Positions 1-8,053 of a DNA stretch of 18,369 nucleotides are shown one piece after another. How positions within the stretch are numbered: the first letter of the stretch is position 1; every line of letters begins with the position of its first letter. Below the pieces are notes generated by a model, which ran no database searches, was not told where the DNA came from, and worked only from the letters and a program-made list of their open reading frames with translations. The translations under genes and the position numbers were made by a program. The stretch is from Cellulomonas sp. (GTDB lineage Bacteria; Actinomycetota; Actinomycetes; Actinomycetales; Cellulomonadaceae): positions 1 through 18,369 of the forward strand of contig JAPSIJ010000011.1 in assembly GCA_031178805.1 (NCBI GenBank). Reading direction: 5' to 3'.

Positions 1-468
1 GGGACCATTGGTCGTCGACTTCCACGCCAGGGCGCCGGCGGTGTTCACGGTGTACAGGATGCCGTCCGGCTTGATGACGGTCCGCGCCCCGGCCGAGGCG
101 ACGCGGGTGCTCCACAGCACGGCGCCCGTCGTCGACCGGACCTCCAGCGCGCCCGCCTGCTGCTGGACGAGGGTCGCGCCGGGGTTGCCCGTCGTGCCGG
201 TGTGCCAGAGCACCGGGCCGGTGCCGTTGCGCAGCGTCACGTCCCCGTCCGGCTGCACGGTGAGCCGGTGCGCGCTGCCGGCGGCCACGAGGGACGCGCC
301 CGGGCGGAGCGTCTGCCCGGTGGTCAGCCGGTCGGTGGTCGCCGCCGCCGAGGCGGGGGCGGGAGCGAGGCCGATGGCCGCGAGCAGGGCGAGCGAGGCG
401 ACGGCGATCGCCGCGGTCAGCGGGCGGGCGGCGCGGTGGCGGGAGGTGGGCCGGGGCAGGCGGGGCAT
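1..468 (-). CDS. Secreted bulb-type lectin domain protein (3' end outside window)
   Basis: The frame is open from ATG at 468 to the window edge, giving 156 residues without a stop; the C-terminus is missing. An AGGA ribosome site lies 6 bases before the ATG. Residues 1-40 form a signal peptide: an Arg-rich start, a hydrophobic stretch at about 18-35, and an APASA-type cleavage site. Residues 45-153 look like a bulb-type (D-mannose-binding, beta-prism II) lectin fold. Three repeats spaced about 31 residues apart are visible: QPDGDVTLRN (72-81), QQAGALEVRS (103-112) and KPDGILYTVN (133-142), each followed by a Trp strand (VLWHTGT, VLWSTRV, LAWKSTT). The canonical QxDxNxVxY sugar site is degenerate, so binding of mannose is not assured. 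In actinobacteria this domain often ends a secreted hydrolase or sits alone; the rest of this protein cannot be seen. It is divergent from the sugar-uptake operon. Confidence 0.75.
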   Translation of the reverse strand, partial: MPRLPRPTSRHRAARPLTAAIAVASLALLAAIGLAPAPASAAATTDRLTTGQTLRPGASLVAAGSAHRLTVQPDGDVTLRNGTGPVLWHTGTTGNPGATLVQQQAGALEVRSTTGAVLWSTRVASAGARTVIKPDGILYTVNTAGALAWKSTTNGP

Positions 469-589
469 GATCGTTCCTCGTCGGGGAAAGGCTTCCCCCG
501 ACCGATCGGCCGCCGCGGCCCCACCTGATGCCGACGAGCGGGTGAACTCCGACCGCGTGGGTGCGCAGGTCGCCGCGCGGTTGCGAAAA

Positions 590-603
590 CGTTATCGATA
601 ACG
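590..603. promoter_or_regulatory. LacI-family-type operator (perfect palindrome)
   Basis: CGTTATCGATAACG is a perfect 14-base palindrome; outside one mismatched pair the symmetry continues with AA/TT. Half-sites ending in ATAACG around a central CG are typical of LacI/GalR-family operators in actinobacterial sugar operons. It directly abuts the TTGACA box at 605, so a bound repressor would block the operon promoter. No repressor gene is in the window. Confidence 0.7.
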
Positions 604-604
604 G

Positions 605-634
605 TTGACACGTCCGTTTTCTGCCTGCGAGAGT
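605..634 (+). promoter_or_regulatory. Probable promoter of the sugar-uptake operon
   Basis: A perfect TTGACA (605-610) is followed after 18 bases by GAGAGT (629-634), a weak -10 that keeps only the A at position 2 and the final T. The next base after the LacI-type operator is immediately before the -35, which supports the position. The transcript would start near 640 and carry a leader of about 160 bases. The -35 is convincing; the -10 is a guess. Confidence 0.5.
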
Positions 635-668
635 CCTCATGCGGTCCGGTCGACGACGACACGGAGGC

Positions 669-766
669 GCGGCGGGCGCTCGCCGCACCACGGTCGACGT
701 CGACCGGGACGGACAGCACCCTCCGGCGCGCGAGCGCCGGCACATCAGGTCCACCGGCGGTGGACC
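669..766 (+). promoter_or_regulatory. Leader of the sugar operon with clustered inverted repeats
   Basis: Between the likely transcription start and the first gene lie four symmetric elements: GCGGCG/CGCCGC (669-686), the perfect 16-base palindrome CGGTCGACGTCGACCG (691-706), a 7-bp stem CCGGCGC/GCGCCGG closed by a GCGA tetraloop (723-740), and an 8-bp stem GGTCCACC/GGTGGACC with a 3-base loop (748-766). The palindrome could be a second operator; the hairpins could stabilise the mRNA or attenuate transcription. No known riboswitch was recognised. Confidence 0.45.
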
Positions 767-800
767 CCCTGCGGTCAACTCAACGAAGAGGACAGATCTG

Positions 801-2096
801 ATGAAGACGAGGAAGACGCTGGCGGTGTCGGCCGCCCTGCTCGCGGGCGCGGTCGCCCTGACCGCGTGCGGCGGCGGCGGCGAGGAGTCCGGGTCGAGCG
901 ACGGCTCCGTCGAGATGACGTTCTGGCACAACTCGACGACCGGTCCGGGCAAGGCGTACTGGGAGGACACGGTCGCCGACTTCGAGGCGGCCAACCCGGG
1001 CGTGACCATCACGATCCAGTCCATCCAGAACGAGGACATGGACGGCAAGCTGCAGACCGCCCTGAACTCGGGCGACGCGCCGGACATCTTCATGGCGCGC
1101 GGCGGCGGCAAGCTCGCCGACGTGGTCGAGGCCGGCCAGGCGATGGACCTGACCGACGCGATCGACGACGCGACCCGCGAGGCGGTCGGCGAGGCCGCGT
1201 TCAGCGCGTTCTCGGTCGACGGCCAGGTGTACGGCATGCCGACGTCGGTGCTGCCGGGCGGCATCTACTACAGCAAGGACCTGTTCGCGCAGGCCGGGAT
1301 CACCGAGACCCCGACCACGATGGACGAGATGGACGACGCGGTCGAGAAGCTGAAGGCCGCCGGCATCTCGCCGATCGCCCTCGGCGGCAAGGACGCCTGG
1401 CCCGCCGCCCACTGGTACTACTTCTTCGCCCTGCGCGAGTGCTCGCAGGACACGATGACCGAGGCCGCCAAGTCGATGTCCTTCGACGACCCGTGCTGGA
1501 CCGCGGCCGGCGAGGACCTGCAGGAGTTCGCGGGCACCGAGCCGTTCAACAACGGCTACCTCACCACCACGGCGCAGCAGGGCGCGGGCTCGTCCGCGGG
1601 CCTGATCGCCAACCACCAGGCCGGCATGGAGCTCATGGGCGCCTGGAACCCGGGCGTCATCGCCTCGCTGACCGAGGACCAGCAGCCGCTGGCCGACCTC
1701 GGCTGGTTCCCGTTCCCGGCCGTCGAGGGCGGTGACGGCGACCCGACCGCGATGATGGGCGGCGTCGACGGGTTCTCCTGCTCCGCGCAGGCCCCGAAGG
1801 AGGAGTGCACCGCGTTCCTCAACTTCTTCATGCAGAAGGAGTACCAGGAGGGCTACGCGGAGGCGTTCGTGACGCTGCCCGCCAGCAAGGAGGCGCAGTC
1901 CGTGGTCACCGACCCGGCGCTGCAGGAGGTCCTCGCGTCCTACAACGACGCCGCCTACGTCACGGTGTGGCTGGACACGCTGTTCGGCCAGAACGTCGGC
2001 AACGCGCTGAACGCCGGCGTGGTCGAGATGCTCGCCGGCAGCGGCAGCCCCGACGCGATCGTCGAGGCCGTCAACGCCGCGGCCGCCAAGGAGTAG
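801..2096 (+). CDS. CUT1 ABC transporter sugar-binding lipoprotein
   Basis: This is the extracellular solute-binding component (family 1, MalE-like) of a carbohydrate importer, 431 residues. The ATG at 801 follows an AGAGGA ribosome site by about 8 bases and starts a classic lipoprotein signal: MKTRK, a hydrophobic core, and lipobox LTAC with Cys23 as the lipidated residue, followed by a Gly/Ser-rich tether. The mature part begins VEMTFWHNSTTGPGKAYW and contains FEAANPGV and DAPDIFMARGGG, typical of family 1 oligosaccharide binders. It heads a five-gene operon with two permeases and two glycosidases. The ligand cannot be read from the sequence; GH3 and GH43 partners suggest xylo- or beta-gluco-oligosaccharides. 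The length is normal for the family. Confidence 0.92.
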   Translation: MKTRKTLAVSAALLAGAVALTACGGGGEESGSSDGSVEMTFWHNSTTGPGKAYWEDTVADFEAANPGVTITIQSIQNEDMDGKLQTALNSGDAPDIFMARGGGKLADVVEAGQAMDLTDAIDDATREAVGEAAFSAFSVDGQVYGMPTSVLPGGIYYSKDLFAQAGITETPTTMDEMDDAVEKLKAAGISPIALGGKDAWPAAHWYYFFALRECSQDTMTEAAKSMSFDDPCWTAAGEDLQEFAGTEPFNNGYLTTTAQQGAGSSAGLIANHQAGMELMGAWNPGVIASLTEDQQPLADLGWFPFPAVEGGDGDPTAMMGGVDGFSCSAQAPKEECTAFLNFFMQKEYQEGYAEAFVTLPASKEAQSVVTDPALQEVLASYNDAAYVTVWLDTLFGQNVGNALNAGVVEMLAGSGSPDAIVEAVNAAAAKE

Positions 2097-2104
2097 CCGG
2101 TCCG

Positions 2105-3121
2105 ATGAGCGTCTCGCAGGGCGAGGGCCCGCTGATGACGAGGGTCCCCGGAGGTCGCTCCGCGGCCGGGGACGGTGCCGCCGTGGCGCCGTCCCCGGTC
2201 CGCCGGCCGCGGCGCGGGGGCGACTGGCGCAAGCGCCTGGAGATCGGCCTGCTCGCCGGGCCCGCGATCCTGGTGTTCCTCGCGTTCGTCATCTTCCCCG
2301 TGGTGATGGCGGCGTACTACGGCTTCTTCAAGTGGAAGGGCTTCGGCCCGCCGACGGACTTCGTCGGGCTGGAGAACTACGTCACGATCCTGAAGGACCC
2401 GACGTTCCACGACGCGCTGCGCCACAACGGCGTGATCGTGGTGCTGTCCCTGCTGCTGCAGGGGCCGGCCGCGGTGGTCCTCGCCCTGCTGCTCAACCGC
2501 AAGATCCGCGGCCGCTCGCTGATCCGCGTGCTGATCTTCGTGCCGTACGTGGTCTCGGAGGTCATCGTGGGCACCGGCTGGAGCCTGATGCTCCAGACCT
2601 CGGGCGCCGTGAACGACCTGCTCGGCAAGGTCGGGCTCGAGGGCTGGGCGGTCGACTGGCTGTCCGACCCGCAGGTCGCCATCTGGTCGCTGATGATCAT
2701 CATCACCTGGAAGTACATCGGCTTCGCGGTGATCCTGTTCCTCGCGGGCCTGCAGTCCATCCCGGAGGAGCTGCACGAGGCCGCGGCCATCGACGGCGCG
2801 AGCTACTGGCAGGCGCAGCGCGCCATCACGCTGCCGCTGCTCGGCCCGACCATCCGGATCTGGGCGTTCCTGTCGATCATCGGCTCGCTGCAGCTGTTCG
2901 ACCTCGTCTACATCATCTGGGGCCAGTACGTGGCCGCGACCGCCGGCACCTCGACGATGGCGACCTACATGGTGGCCAACGGGCGCAACGCCGGGAACTA
3001 CGGCTTCGGCAACGCCGTCGCGGTCGTGCTGTTCGTGATCTCGCTGGTGATCGCGCTGATCTACCAGCGGTACGTGCTCCGCCGGGACACCGAGGGCGCG
3101 CTGACGGAGAGGAAGAAGTGA
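2105..3121 (+). CDS. CUT1 ABC transporter permease, MalF-type
   Basis: First membrane subunit of the sugar importer, 338 residues. After a basic, Pro-rich cytoplasmic N-terminus (about 45 residues) come six hydrophobic segments, the first beginning IGLLAGPAILVFLAF. The EAA loop that docks the ATPase is clear at about 225-232 (EAAAIDGA, then ITLPLLGP). The gene starts 8 bases after the binding-protein stop; AAGGAG at 2088-2093 serves ATG 2105 with an 11-base spacing. An in-frame ATG at 2135 has its own GAGGG at better spacing and is a possible alternative start, shortening the protein by 10 residues. Its stop shares one base with the next start (TGATG), so the permeases are probably translated together. 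Confidence 0.92.
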   Translation: MSVSQGEGPLMTRVPGGRSAAGDGAAVAPSPVRRPRRGGDWRKRLEIGLLAGPAILVFLAFVIFPVVMAAYYGFFKWKGFGPPTDFVGLENYVTILKDPTFHDALRHNGVIVVLSLLLQGPAAVVLALLLNRKIRGRSLIRVLIFVPYVVSEVIVGTGWSLMLQTSGAVNDLLGKVGLEGWAVDWLSDPQVAIWSLMIIITWKYIGFAVILFLAGLQSIPEELHEAAAIDGASYWQAQRAITLPLLGPTIRIWAFLSIIGSLQLFDLVYIIWGQYVAATAGTSTMATYMVANGRNAGNYGFGNAVAVVLFVISLVIALIYQRYVLRRDTEGALTERKK

Positions 3122-4005
3122 TGGCCGCCATCGCCGTGCAGGCCCCGCCGACCCCCGCGCCCGTCGCGCCCCGGCGCCGCGGCCGGGGGCTGGAGAAGGT
3201 CAACCCGCTCGTCTACGTCGTCGCCTGGCTGCTGGTCGGCGTGTGCGTCGGCCCGGTCGCCTACATCATCCTCGGTGGCCTGCGGACGAACTCGCAGATC
3301 ACCGCGAACCCGTCCGGCTTCCCGAGCACGTGGGAGTTCGGCAACTACGCCGACGTGCTGTCCAGCTCGCTGTTCTGGCAGCAGGCGGCGAACTCCGCGA
3401 TCTGCGGCGTCGCCACGACGATCGGCGTGGTGATCCTCGGCGTGATGGCGAGCTTCGTGCTCGCGCGCTACCAGTTCGCCGGCCGCGGCGCGATGTACTC
3501 GCTGTTCGCCGCGGGCCTGATGTTCCCGATGACGGTGGCGATCACGCCGCTGTACATCATGATCAAGAGCCTCGGCCTGATGAACACCCTGGCCGGCATC
3601 ATCCTGCCGCAGATCGCCTTCGCGCTGCCGACGACCATCATCATCCTGGTGCCGTTCCTGCGGGCGATCCCGAAGGAGCTCGAGGAGGCCGCCGCCATCG
3701 ACGGCGCCAGCCGGCTCGGCTTCTTCTTCCGGATGGTCGTGCCGCTGTCGGTGCCCGGCGTCGTCACCGTCGGCATCCTGGCGTTCGTCGCGAGCTGGAA
3801 CAGCTACATGCTGCCGCTGTTCATCCTCAACGACGAGACGTCGTACACGCTGCCGCTGGGCGTGCAGTCGTTCGCCTCGCAGTACTCCGTGGACACCGCC
3901 CGCGTGCTGGCGTTCACGTCCCTGTCGATGATCCCCGCGCTCGTCTTCTTCTCGCTCTTCGAGCGGAGGATCGTGGGCGGTCTGACCGGCGCCGTCAAGG
4001 GCTGA
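3121..4005 (+). CDS. CUT1 ABC transporter permease, MalG-type
   Basis: Second membrane subunit, 294 residues, with six predicted transmembrane segments (first at about 30-52, VYVVAWLLVGVCVGPVAYIIL) and a typical MalG-family EAA loop at about 189-196 (EAAAIDGA, later VVPLSVPG). ATG 3121 overlaps the previous stop by one base and has AGAGG 8 bases upstream. It ends with the common ERRIVGGLTGAVKG terminus of MalG-like proteins. No ATP-binding subunit follows. In many actinobacteria several CUT1 importers share one MsiK-type ATPase encoded elsewhere, and that is the likely arrangement here (inference). The gene is 41 bases upstream of the GH3 start. Confidence 0.92.
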   Translation: MAAIAVQAPPTPAPVAPRRRGRGLEKVNPLVYVVAWLLVGVCVGPVAYIILGGLRTNSQITANPSGFPSTWEFGNYADVLSSSLFWQQAANSAICGVATTIGVVILGVMASFVLARYQFAGRGAMYSLFAAGLMFPMTVAITPLYIMIKSLGLMNTLAGIILPQIAFALPTTIIILVPFLRAIPKELEEAAAIDGASRLGFFFRMVVPLSVPGVVTVGILAFVASWNSYMLPLFILNDETSYTLPLGVQSFASQYSVDTARVLAFTSLSMIPALVFFSLFERRIVGGLTGAVKG

Positions 4006-4046
4006 GCACCGCTCGCCACCACCGCTCGACCAAGGAGAAGGACCGC

Positions 4047-6461
4047 GTGTCCGACACCCTCGCCACCCCCGTCGTGTCCCAGCGGGTGCACGACCTGCAC
4101 GCCCGGATGACGCTGGAGGAGAAGCTCGCCCAGCTCACCGGCTACTGGCTGGACCAGAACGGCACCGTCGCCCCGATGCAGTCGGAGATGGCCGCGGGCC
4201 AGGCCGACTCCGGCGCCCTGCCGGAGATCACCCGGCACGGCCTCGGCCACTACACCCGGGTGTACGGCACCCGCCCCGTCGAGCCGGCCGAGCGCGCCGC
4301 CTGGCTGTGGGCGGAGCAGCGCCGGCTGCAGCGGGAGACCCGGCTCGGCATCCCCGCCCTCGTGCACGAGGAGTGCCTCACCGGGCTCGCCGCGTGGCGG
4401 GCCGCGACCTACCCGACGCCGCTGGCGTGGGGCGCGTCGTTCGACCCGGAGCTCGTGCAGGAGGCGGCCCGCGCGATCGGCACGACGATGCGCGAGCTCG
4501 GCGTGCACCAGGGCCTGGCCCCGGTGCTCGACGTGGTGCGCGACCCGCGGTGGGGGCGGGTGGACGAGTGCATCGGCGAGGACCCGTACCTGGTCGGCAC
4601 GGTGGGCACCGCGTACGTGCGCGGCCTGCAGGAGGGCGGCGTGCACGCCACGCTGAAGCACTTCGCGGGCTACTCCGGCTCCACGGGCGGGCGGAACCAC
4701 GCCCCGGTCAGCGCCGGCCCGCGCGAGATGGCCGACGTCTACCTGCCCCCGTTCGAGATGGCGGTCCGGGACGGCGGCGCCCGCTCGGTGATGAACTCCT
4801 ACGCCGCCGTCGACGGCGTGCCGATGGCCGCGAGCACCGAGTACCTGACGGACCTGCTGCGCGAGCAGTGGGGCTTCGACGGCGTCGTGGTCGCGGACTA
4901 CTTCGCCGTGGCGTTCCTCGAGGTGATGCACGCCGTCGCCGCCGACCGGGGCGAGGCCGCCGCGCTGGCGCTCACCGCCGGCATCGACGTCGAGCTGCCG
5001 ACCGGCGACGCGTACCTGGAGCCGCTGGCCGCCCGGGTGCGCGCCGGCCTGCTGGACGAGGCCCTGGTGGACCGGGCGGTGCTGCGGGTGCTCACGCAGA
5101 AGGAGGACCTGGGCCTGCTGGACCCGGACGCCTTCGCCGCGGACCCGCCCGCGACGATCGACCTGGACCCCCCGCAGCAGCGGGCGCTGGCCCGCCGGCT
5201 CGCGGAGGAGTCCGTGGTGCTGCTCGCGAACGACGGCGTGCTGCCGCTGGTCGCGGGGGACGCCGCCCCGGCGCGGGTCGCCGTGATCGGCCCGAACGCC
5301 GCCCGGCCCGAGGCGCTGATGGGCTGCTACTCGTTCGCCAACCACGTGCTGGCGCACCACCCGGGCCTGCCGATGGGCTTCGAGATCCGCAGCGTGCTGG
5401 AGGCCCTGCCCGGCGGGTTCGACCGGGCGGGGGCCGCCCGGCCCGAGCTCGTGGTCGCCGAGGGCTGCGCCGTCGAGGGCGACGACACCACCGGCATCCC
5501 CGCGGCCGTCGAGGCGGCGGCCGGCGCGGACGTCGCCGTCGTGGTGGTCGGCGACCAGGCCGGCCTGTTCGGCCGCGGCACGGTCGGCGAGGGCAACGAC
5601 GTGCAGTCCCTGGAGCTGCCCGGCGTGCAGCGCGCGCTGGTCGAGGCCGTGGTCGCCACCGGCACCCCCGTGGTGCTGGTGCTGCTCACCGGCCGGCCGT
5701 ACGCGATCGGCTGGGCGCTGGACGGCGAGGGCCCGCGGCCCGCGGCGGTCGTGCAGGCGTTCTTCCCCGGCGAGGGCGGCGGCGACGCGCTCGCGGACGT
5801 GCTCACCGGCGTGGTGAACCCGTCCGGGCGGCTGCCCGTGTCCCTGCCCCGCGCCGCGGGCGCGCAGCCGCACGGCTACCTGCACCCGATCCTCGGCGGG
5901 CCGTCGGACGTCACCAGCACCGACCCGACGCCGGTGCGTCCGTTCGGGTTCGGCCTGTCCTACGCGGCGTTCGCCTACGCCGACCTCGCCGTGGACACCG
6001 CCGTGCCGTCGTCCGGCACGTTCGAGGCCGCGGTCACCGTGACGAACACCGGCACGGTCGCCGGCACGGAGACCGTGCAGCTGTACGCGCGGGACGTGCT
6101 GGCCACGGTCGCGCGCCCGGTCGCGCAGCTGCTCGGCTACCGGCGGGTGGACCTGGCCCCGGGCGAGTCCCGGCGGGTCACGTTCCGGGTGCCCACCACG
6201 CGCCTCGCGTTCGCCGACCGGCGGCTCGTCCGCGTGGTGGAGCCCGGCGAGGTGCAGGTCTGGGCGGCCGCGCACGCCGGCGCGACCGGCTCCGGCACCG
6301 ACCTGGGGGACACCACCGGCGGGGCGATCAGCAGCGCCCGGCACCGGGCGCAGCGGGACCTGCCCGGCGCGGCCACGCCGCGGGCGACGCTGACCGTCAC
6401 CGGCGACGTGCACGAGGTCACCGGCGCCGACGCGCGGATCGTCGAGGTCGAGATCGCGTGA
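4047..6461 (+). CDS. Glycoside hydrolase family 3 beta-glycosidase (beta-glucosidase/beta-xylosidase type)
   Basis: An 804-residue retaining beta-glycosidase without signal peptide, so cytoplasmic. GTG 4047 follows AAGGAG at 9 bases. The N-terminal barrel (about 20-330) carries HEECLTGLA, RDPRWGRVDECIGEDPYL and KHFAGYS. The nucleophile is most likely Asp284 in VVADYFAV, where many GH3 enzymes read SDW or SDY. The alpha/beta sandwich domain (about 390-620) holds GEGNDVQSLELPGVQ, with Glu515 the probable acid/base. A fibronectin III-like domain (about 655-745, starting VTVTNTGTVAGTETVQLY) ends the protein. The frame stays open far upstream, but that extension is only read-through of permease DNA. 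The neighbouring GH43 and transporter suggest it trims imported xylo- or gluco-oligosaccharides; the exact sugar is not decided by sequence. Confidence 0.92.
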   Translation: MSDTLATPVVSQRVHDLHARMTLEEKLAQLTGYWLDQNGTVAPMQSEMAAGQADSGALPEITRHGLGHYTRVYGTRPVEPAERAAWLWAEQRRLQRETRLGIPALVHEECLTGLAAWRAATYPTPLAWGASFDPELVQEAARAIGTTMRELGVHQGLAPVLDVVRDPRWGRVDECIGEDPYLVGTVGTAYVRGLQEGGVHATLKHFAGYSGSTGGRNHAPVSAGPREMADVYLPPFEMAVRDGGARSVMNSYAAVDGVPMAASTEYLTDLLREQWGFDGVVVADYFAVAFLEVMHAVAADRGEAAALALTAGIDVELPTGDAYLEPLAARVRAGLLDEALVDRAVLRVLTQKEDLGLLDPDAFAADPPATIDLDPPQQRALARRLAEESVVLLANDGVLPLVAGDAAPARVAVIGPNAARPEALMGCYSFANHVLAHHPGLPMGFEIRSVLEALPGGFDRAGAARPELVVAEGCAVEGDDTTGIPAAVEAAAGADVAVVVVGDQAGLFGRGTVGEGNDVQSLELPGVQRALVEAVVATGTPVVLVLLTGRPYAIGWALDGEGPRPAAVVQAFFPGEGGGDALADVLTGVVNPSGRLPVSLPRAAGAQPHGYLHPILGGPSDVTSTDPTPVRPFGFGLSYAAFAYADLAVDTAVPSSGTFEAAVTVTNTGTVAGTETVQLYARDVLATVARPVAQLLGYRRVDLAPGESRRVTFRVPTTRLAFADRRLVRVVEPGEVQVWAAAHAGATGSGTDLGDTTGGAISSARHRAQRDLPGAATPRATLTVTGDVHEVTGADARIVEVEIA

Positions 6462-8053
6462 CGGCGACGGTCGCCAACCCGGTCCTGCCGGGCTGCTACC
6501 CGGACCCGTCGGTCTGCCGGGTCGGCGACTGGTTCTACCTCGTCACCTCGACCTTCGAGTACCTGCCGGGCCTGCCGGTGCTGCGCAGCCGCGACCTGGT
6601 GACCTGGGAGCAGGTCGGGCACGTCGTGCACCGGCCGGAGCAGCTCGGCCCGGACGGGCTCGACTACGCGGGGATCGGCGCGTCGGGCGGCCTGTACGCG
6701 CCGACCCTGCGGCACCACGACGGCCGGTTCTGGCTGGTGTGCACCCTGGTCGACCGCGACGGCGGCTCCGGGGCCGGCGGCCGCTCGCGGCGGGGGCACG
6801 TCCTGATGACGGCCGAGGACGCCGCCGGGCCGTGGTCCGCGCCGGTGTGGCTCGACGGCGACGGGATCGACCCGTCGCTGGTGGTCGACGAGGACGGGCG
6901 CTGGTGGTTCCACGCCACCCGCCCCGTCGCCGAGCCGGCCTGGCCGGGGCAGACCGAGGTGTGGCTGCGCGAGCTCGACCCGGCGGCCGGCCGGCTGGTC
7001 GGCCCCGAGCACGTGCTCTGGACCGGCGCCCTGCACGGCGCCGTCTGGGCCGAGGGCCCGCACCTCTACCGGGTCGACGGCGCCTGGTACCTGGTCGCGG
7101 CGGAGGGCGGCACGGAGCACCAGCACGCCGTCTCCGTGGCCCGCGCCGACCGGGTCACCGGGCCGTACACCGGGCACGCGGGCAACCCCGTGCTCACCCA
7201 CCGGCACCTGGGCCGCGGCAGCGACGTAGTCGGTGTCGGCCACGCGGACCTGGTCGAGGCGGCCGACGGCTCCTGGTGGGCCGTGGCGCTCGGCATGCGG
7301 CCGTACGGCGGCTACCACTACCCGCTCGGCCGGGAGACGTTCCTCGTGCCCGTGGTGTGGGAGGACGGCTGGCCCGTGCTCGCCCCCGGCGTCGGCCGGG
7401 TGCCCGCGGAGGTCACCGTGCCCTGGCCGGCGGCGGGACGACCGGGCGCGGCGCAGGGGGCCGTGTCGGGCGTCGTGCCCCCGGACGACCTGCGCTGGAC
7501 GGCCGTGCGGGCGCTGCCGGCCGAGGTGGCGCGCCCCGTCGACGACGGCTGGGACCTGCCGCTGCGGCCGGAGACGCTCGCCGACGTGGCGGCGCCCGCG
7601 TTCCTCGGGCTGCGGCTGCAGCACCGGACGGCGGACCTGCGGGCGACGGTCACCGCGGCGCTCGCGGACGGCGAGGAGGTCGGCGTGGCGCTCCGGCAGT
7701 CGGAGGACCACCACGTGCGGCTGGCCGTCACCCGCGGCCCCGGCGGTTGGTCGGCCGCGGTGGTGCACCGGGACGGCGGCGCGGACCGGGCCGGCGCCGC
7801 GGTGCCGCTGCCGGGCGGCCCGGACGCGCCCCTGACCCTCGTGCTGCGGGTGCGGGGCGTCGACGTCGACCTGCTCGCCGGGGCGGGCGACGCCGAGCCG
7901 GTCGTCGTCGGCCGGGCGGACCTGCGGACGCTGGACAGCGTGGCCACCGGCGGGTTCCTCGGCGTGTGGCTCGGGCTCTACGGCACCAGCCACGGCCGGC
8001 CGACGGGCACGGTGGCCCGCGTCGCCTCCGTGGCGTACACGCCCGCCGGCTGA
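6458..8053 (+). CDS. Glycoside hydrolase family 43 beta-xylosidase/arabinofuranosidase-like enzyme
   Basis: A 531-residue inverting glycosidase. GTG 6458 overlaps the GH3 stop in a GTGA, so translation is probably coupled. The N-terminus NPVLPGCYPDPSV and the following FYLVTSTFEYLPGLPVLRS are typical of the GH43 xylosidase group (subfamilies 10-12). The three catalytic carboxylates are visible: base Asp16 (PDPS), pKa-modulating Asp138 (DGIDPSLV) and acid Glu199 (WAEGPHLY). The five-bladed propeller covers about 5-310; about 330-531 is a beta-sandwich C-terminal domain of the kind that closes the active site in these xylosidases (QLRLQHRTADL-like strands, LGVWLGLYGTSHG near the end). There is no signal peptide, so it acts in the cytoplasm on imported xylo- or arabinoxylo-oligosaccharides. 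Confidence 0.9.
   Translation: MTATVANPVLPGCYPDPSVCRVGDWFYLVTSTFEYLPGLPVLRSRDLVTWEQVGHVVHRPEQLGPDGLDYAGIGASGGLYAPTLRHHDGRFWLVCTLVDRDGGSGAGGRSRRGHVLMTAEDAAGPWSAPVWLDGDGIDPSLVVDEDGRWWFHATRPVAEPAWPGQTEVWLRELDPAAGRLVGPEHVLWTGALHGAVWAEGPHLYRVDGAWYLVAAEGGTEHQHAVSVARADRVTGPYTGHAGNPVLTHRHLGRGSDVVGVGHADLVEAADGSWWAVALGMRPYGGYHYPLGRETFLVPVVWEDGWPVLAPGVGRVPAEVTVPWPAAGRPGAAQGAVSGVVPPDDLRWTAVRALPAEVARPVDDGWDLPLRPETLADVAAPAFLGLRLQHRTADLRATVTAALADGEEVGVALRQSEDHHVRLAVTRGPGGWSAAVVHRDGGADRAGAAVPLPGGPDAPLTLVLRVRGVDVDLLAGAGDAEPVVVGRADLRTLDSVATGGFLGVWLGLYGTSHGRPTGTVARVASVAYTPAG

Larger units (their letters stand above)
469..800. other. Divergent intergenic region between lectin gene and sugar operon
   Basis: These 332 bases hold no convincing gene. 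Next to the lectin start is an inverted repeat (GGGGAA, 4-base loop, TTCCCC; 483-498) that would fall in the lectin mRNA leader. The middle part (500-580) shows nothing recognisable. From 590 onward come a LacI-type operator, a probable promoter, and an operon leader of about 160 bases containing a 16-base palindrome and hairpins, listed separately. An ATG at 639 is in frame with the binding-protein gene but gives an Arg-rich extension that would bury its lipoprotein signal, so it is not used as the start. Confidence 0.7.

Noticed and set aside
639..800. Earlier ATG start for the sugar-binding protein
   Set aside because: It would put 54 Arg-rich residues before a perfect lipoprotein signal (LTAC) that has its own ribosome site at 801.
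3804..6413. An 869-codon open frame antisense to the GH3 gene
   Set aside because: Its composition is Gly/Arg/His/Ala-rich with no domains; long antisense frames are expected in DNA with such third-position GC. The GH3 frame carries all catalytic motifs.
7233..7835. A 200-codon open frame inside the GH43 gene
   Set aside because: Arg/Thr/Cys-rich shadow in another frame, without motifs or a ribosome site; the GH43 frame is clearly the coding one.
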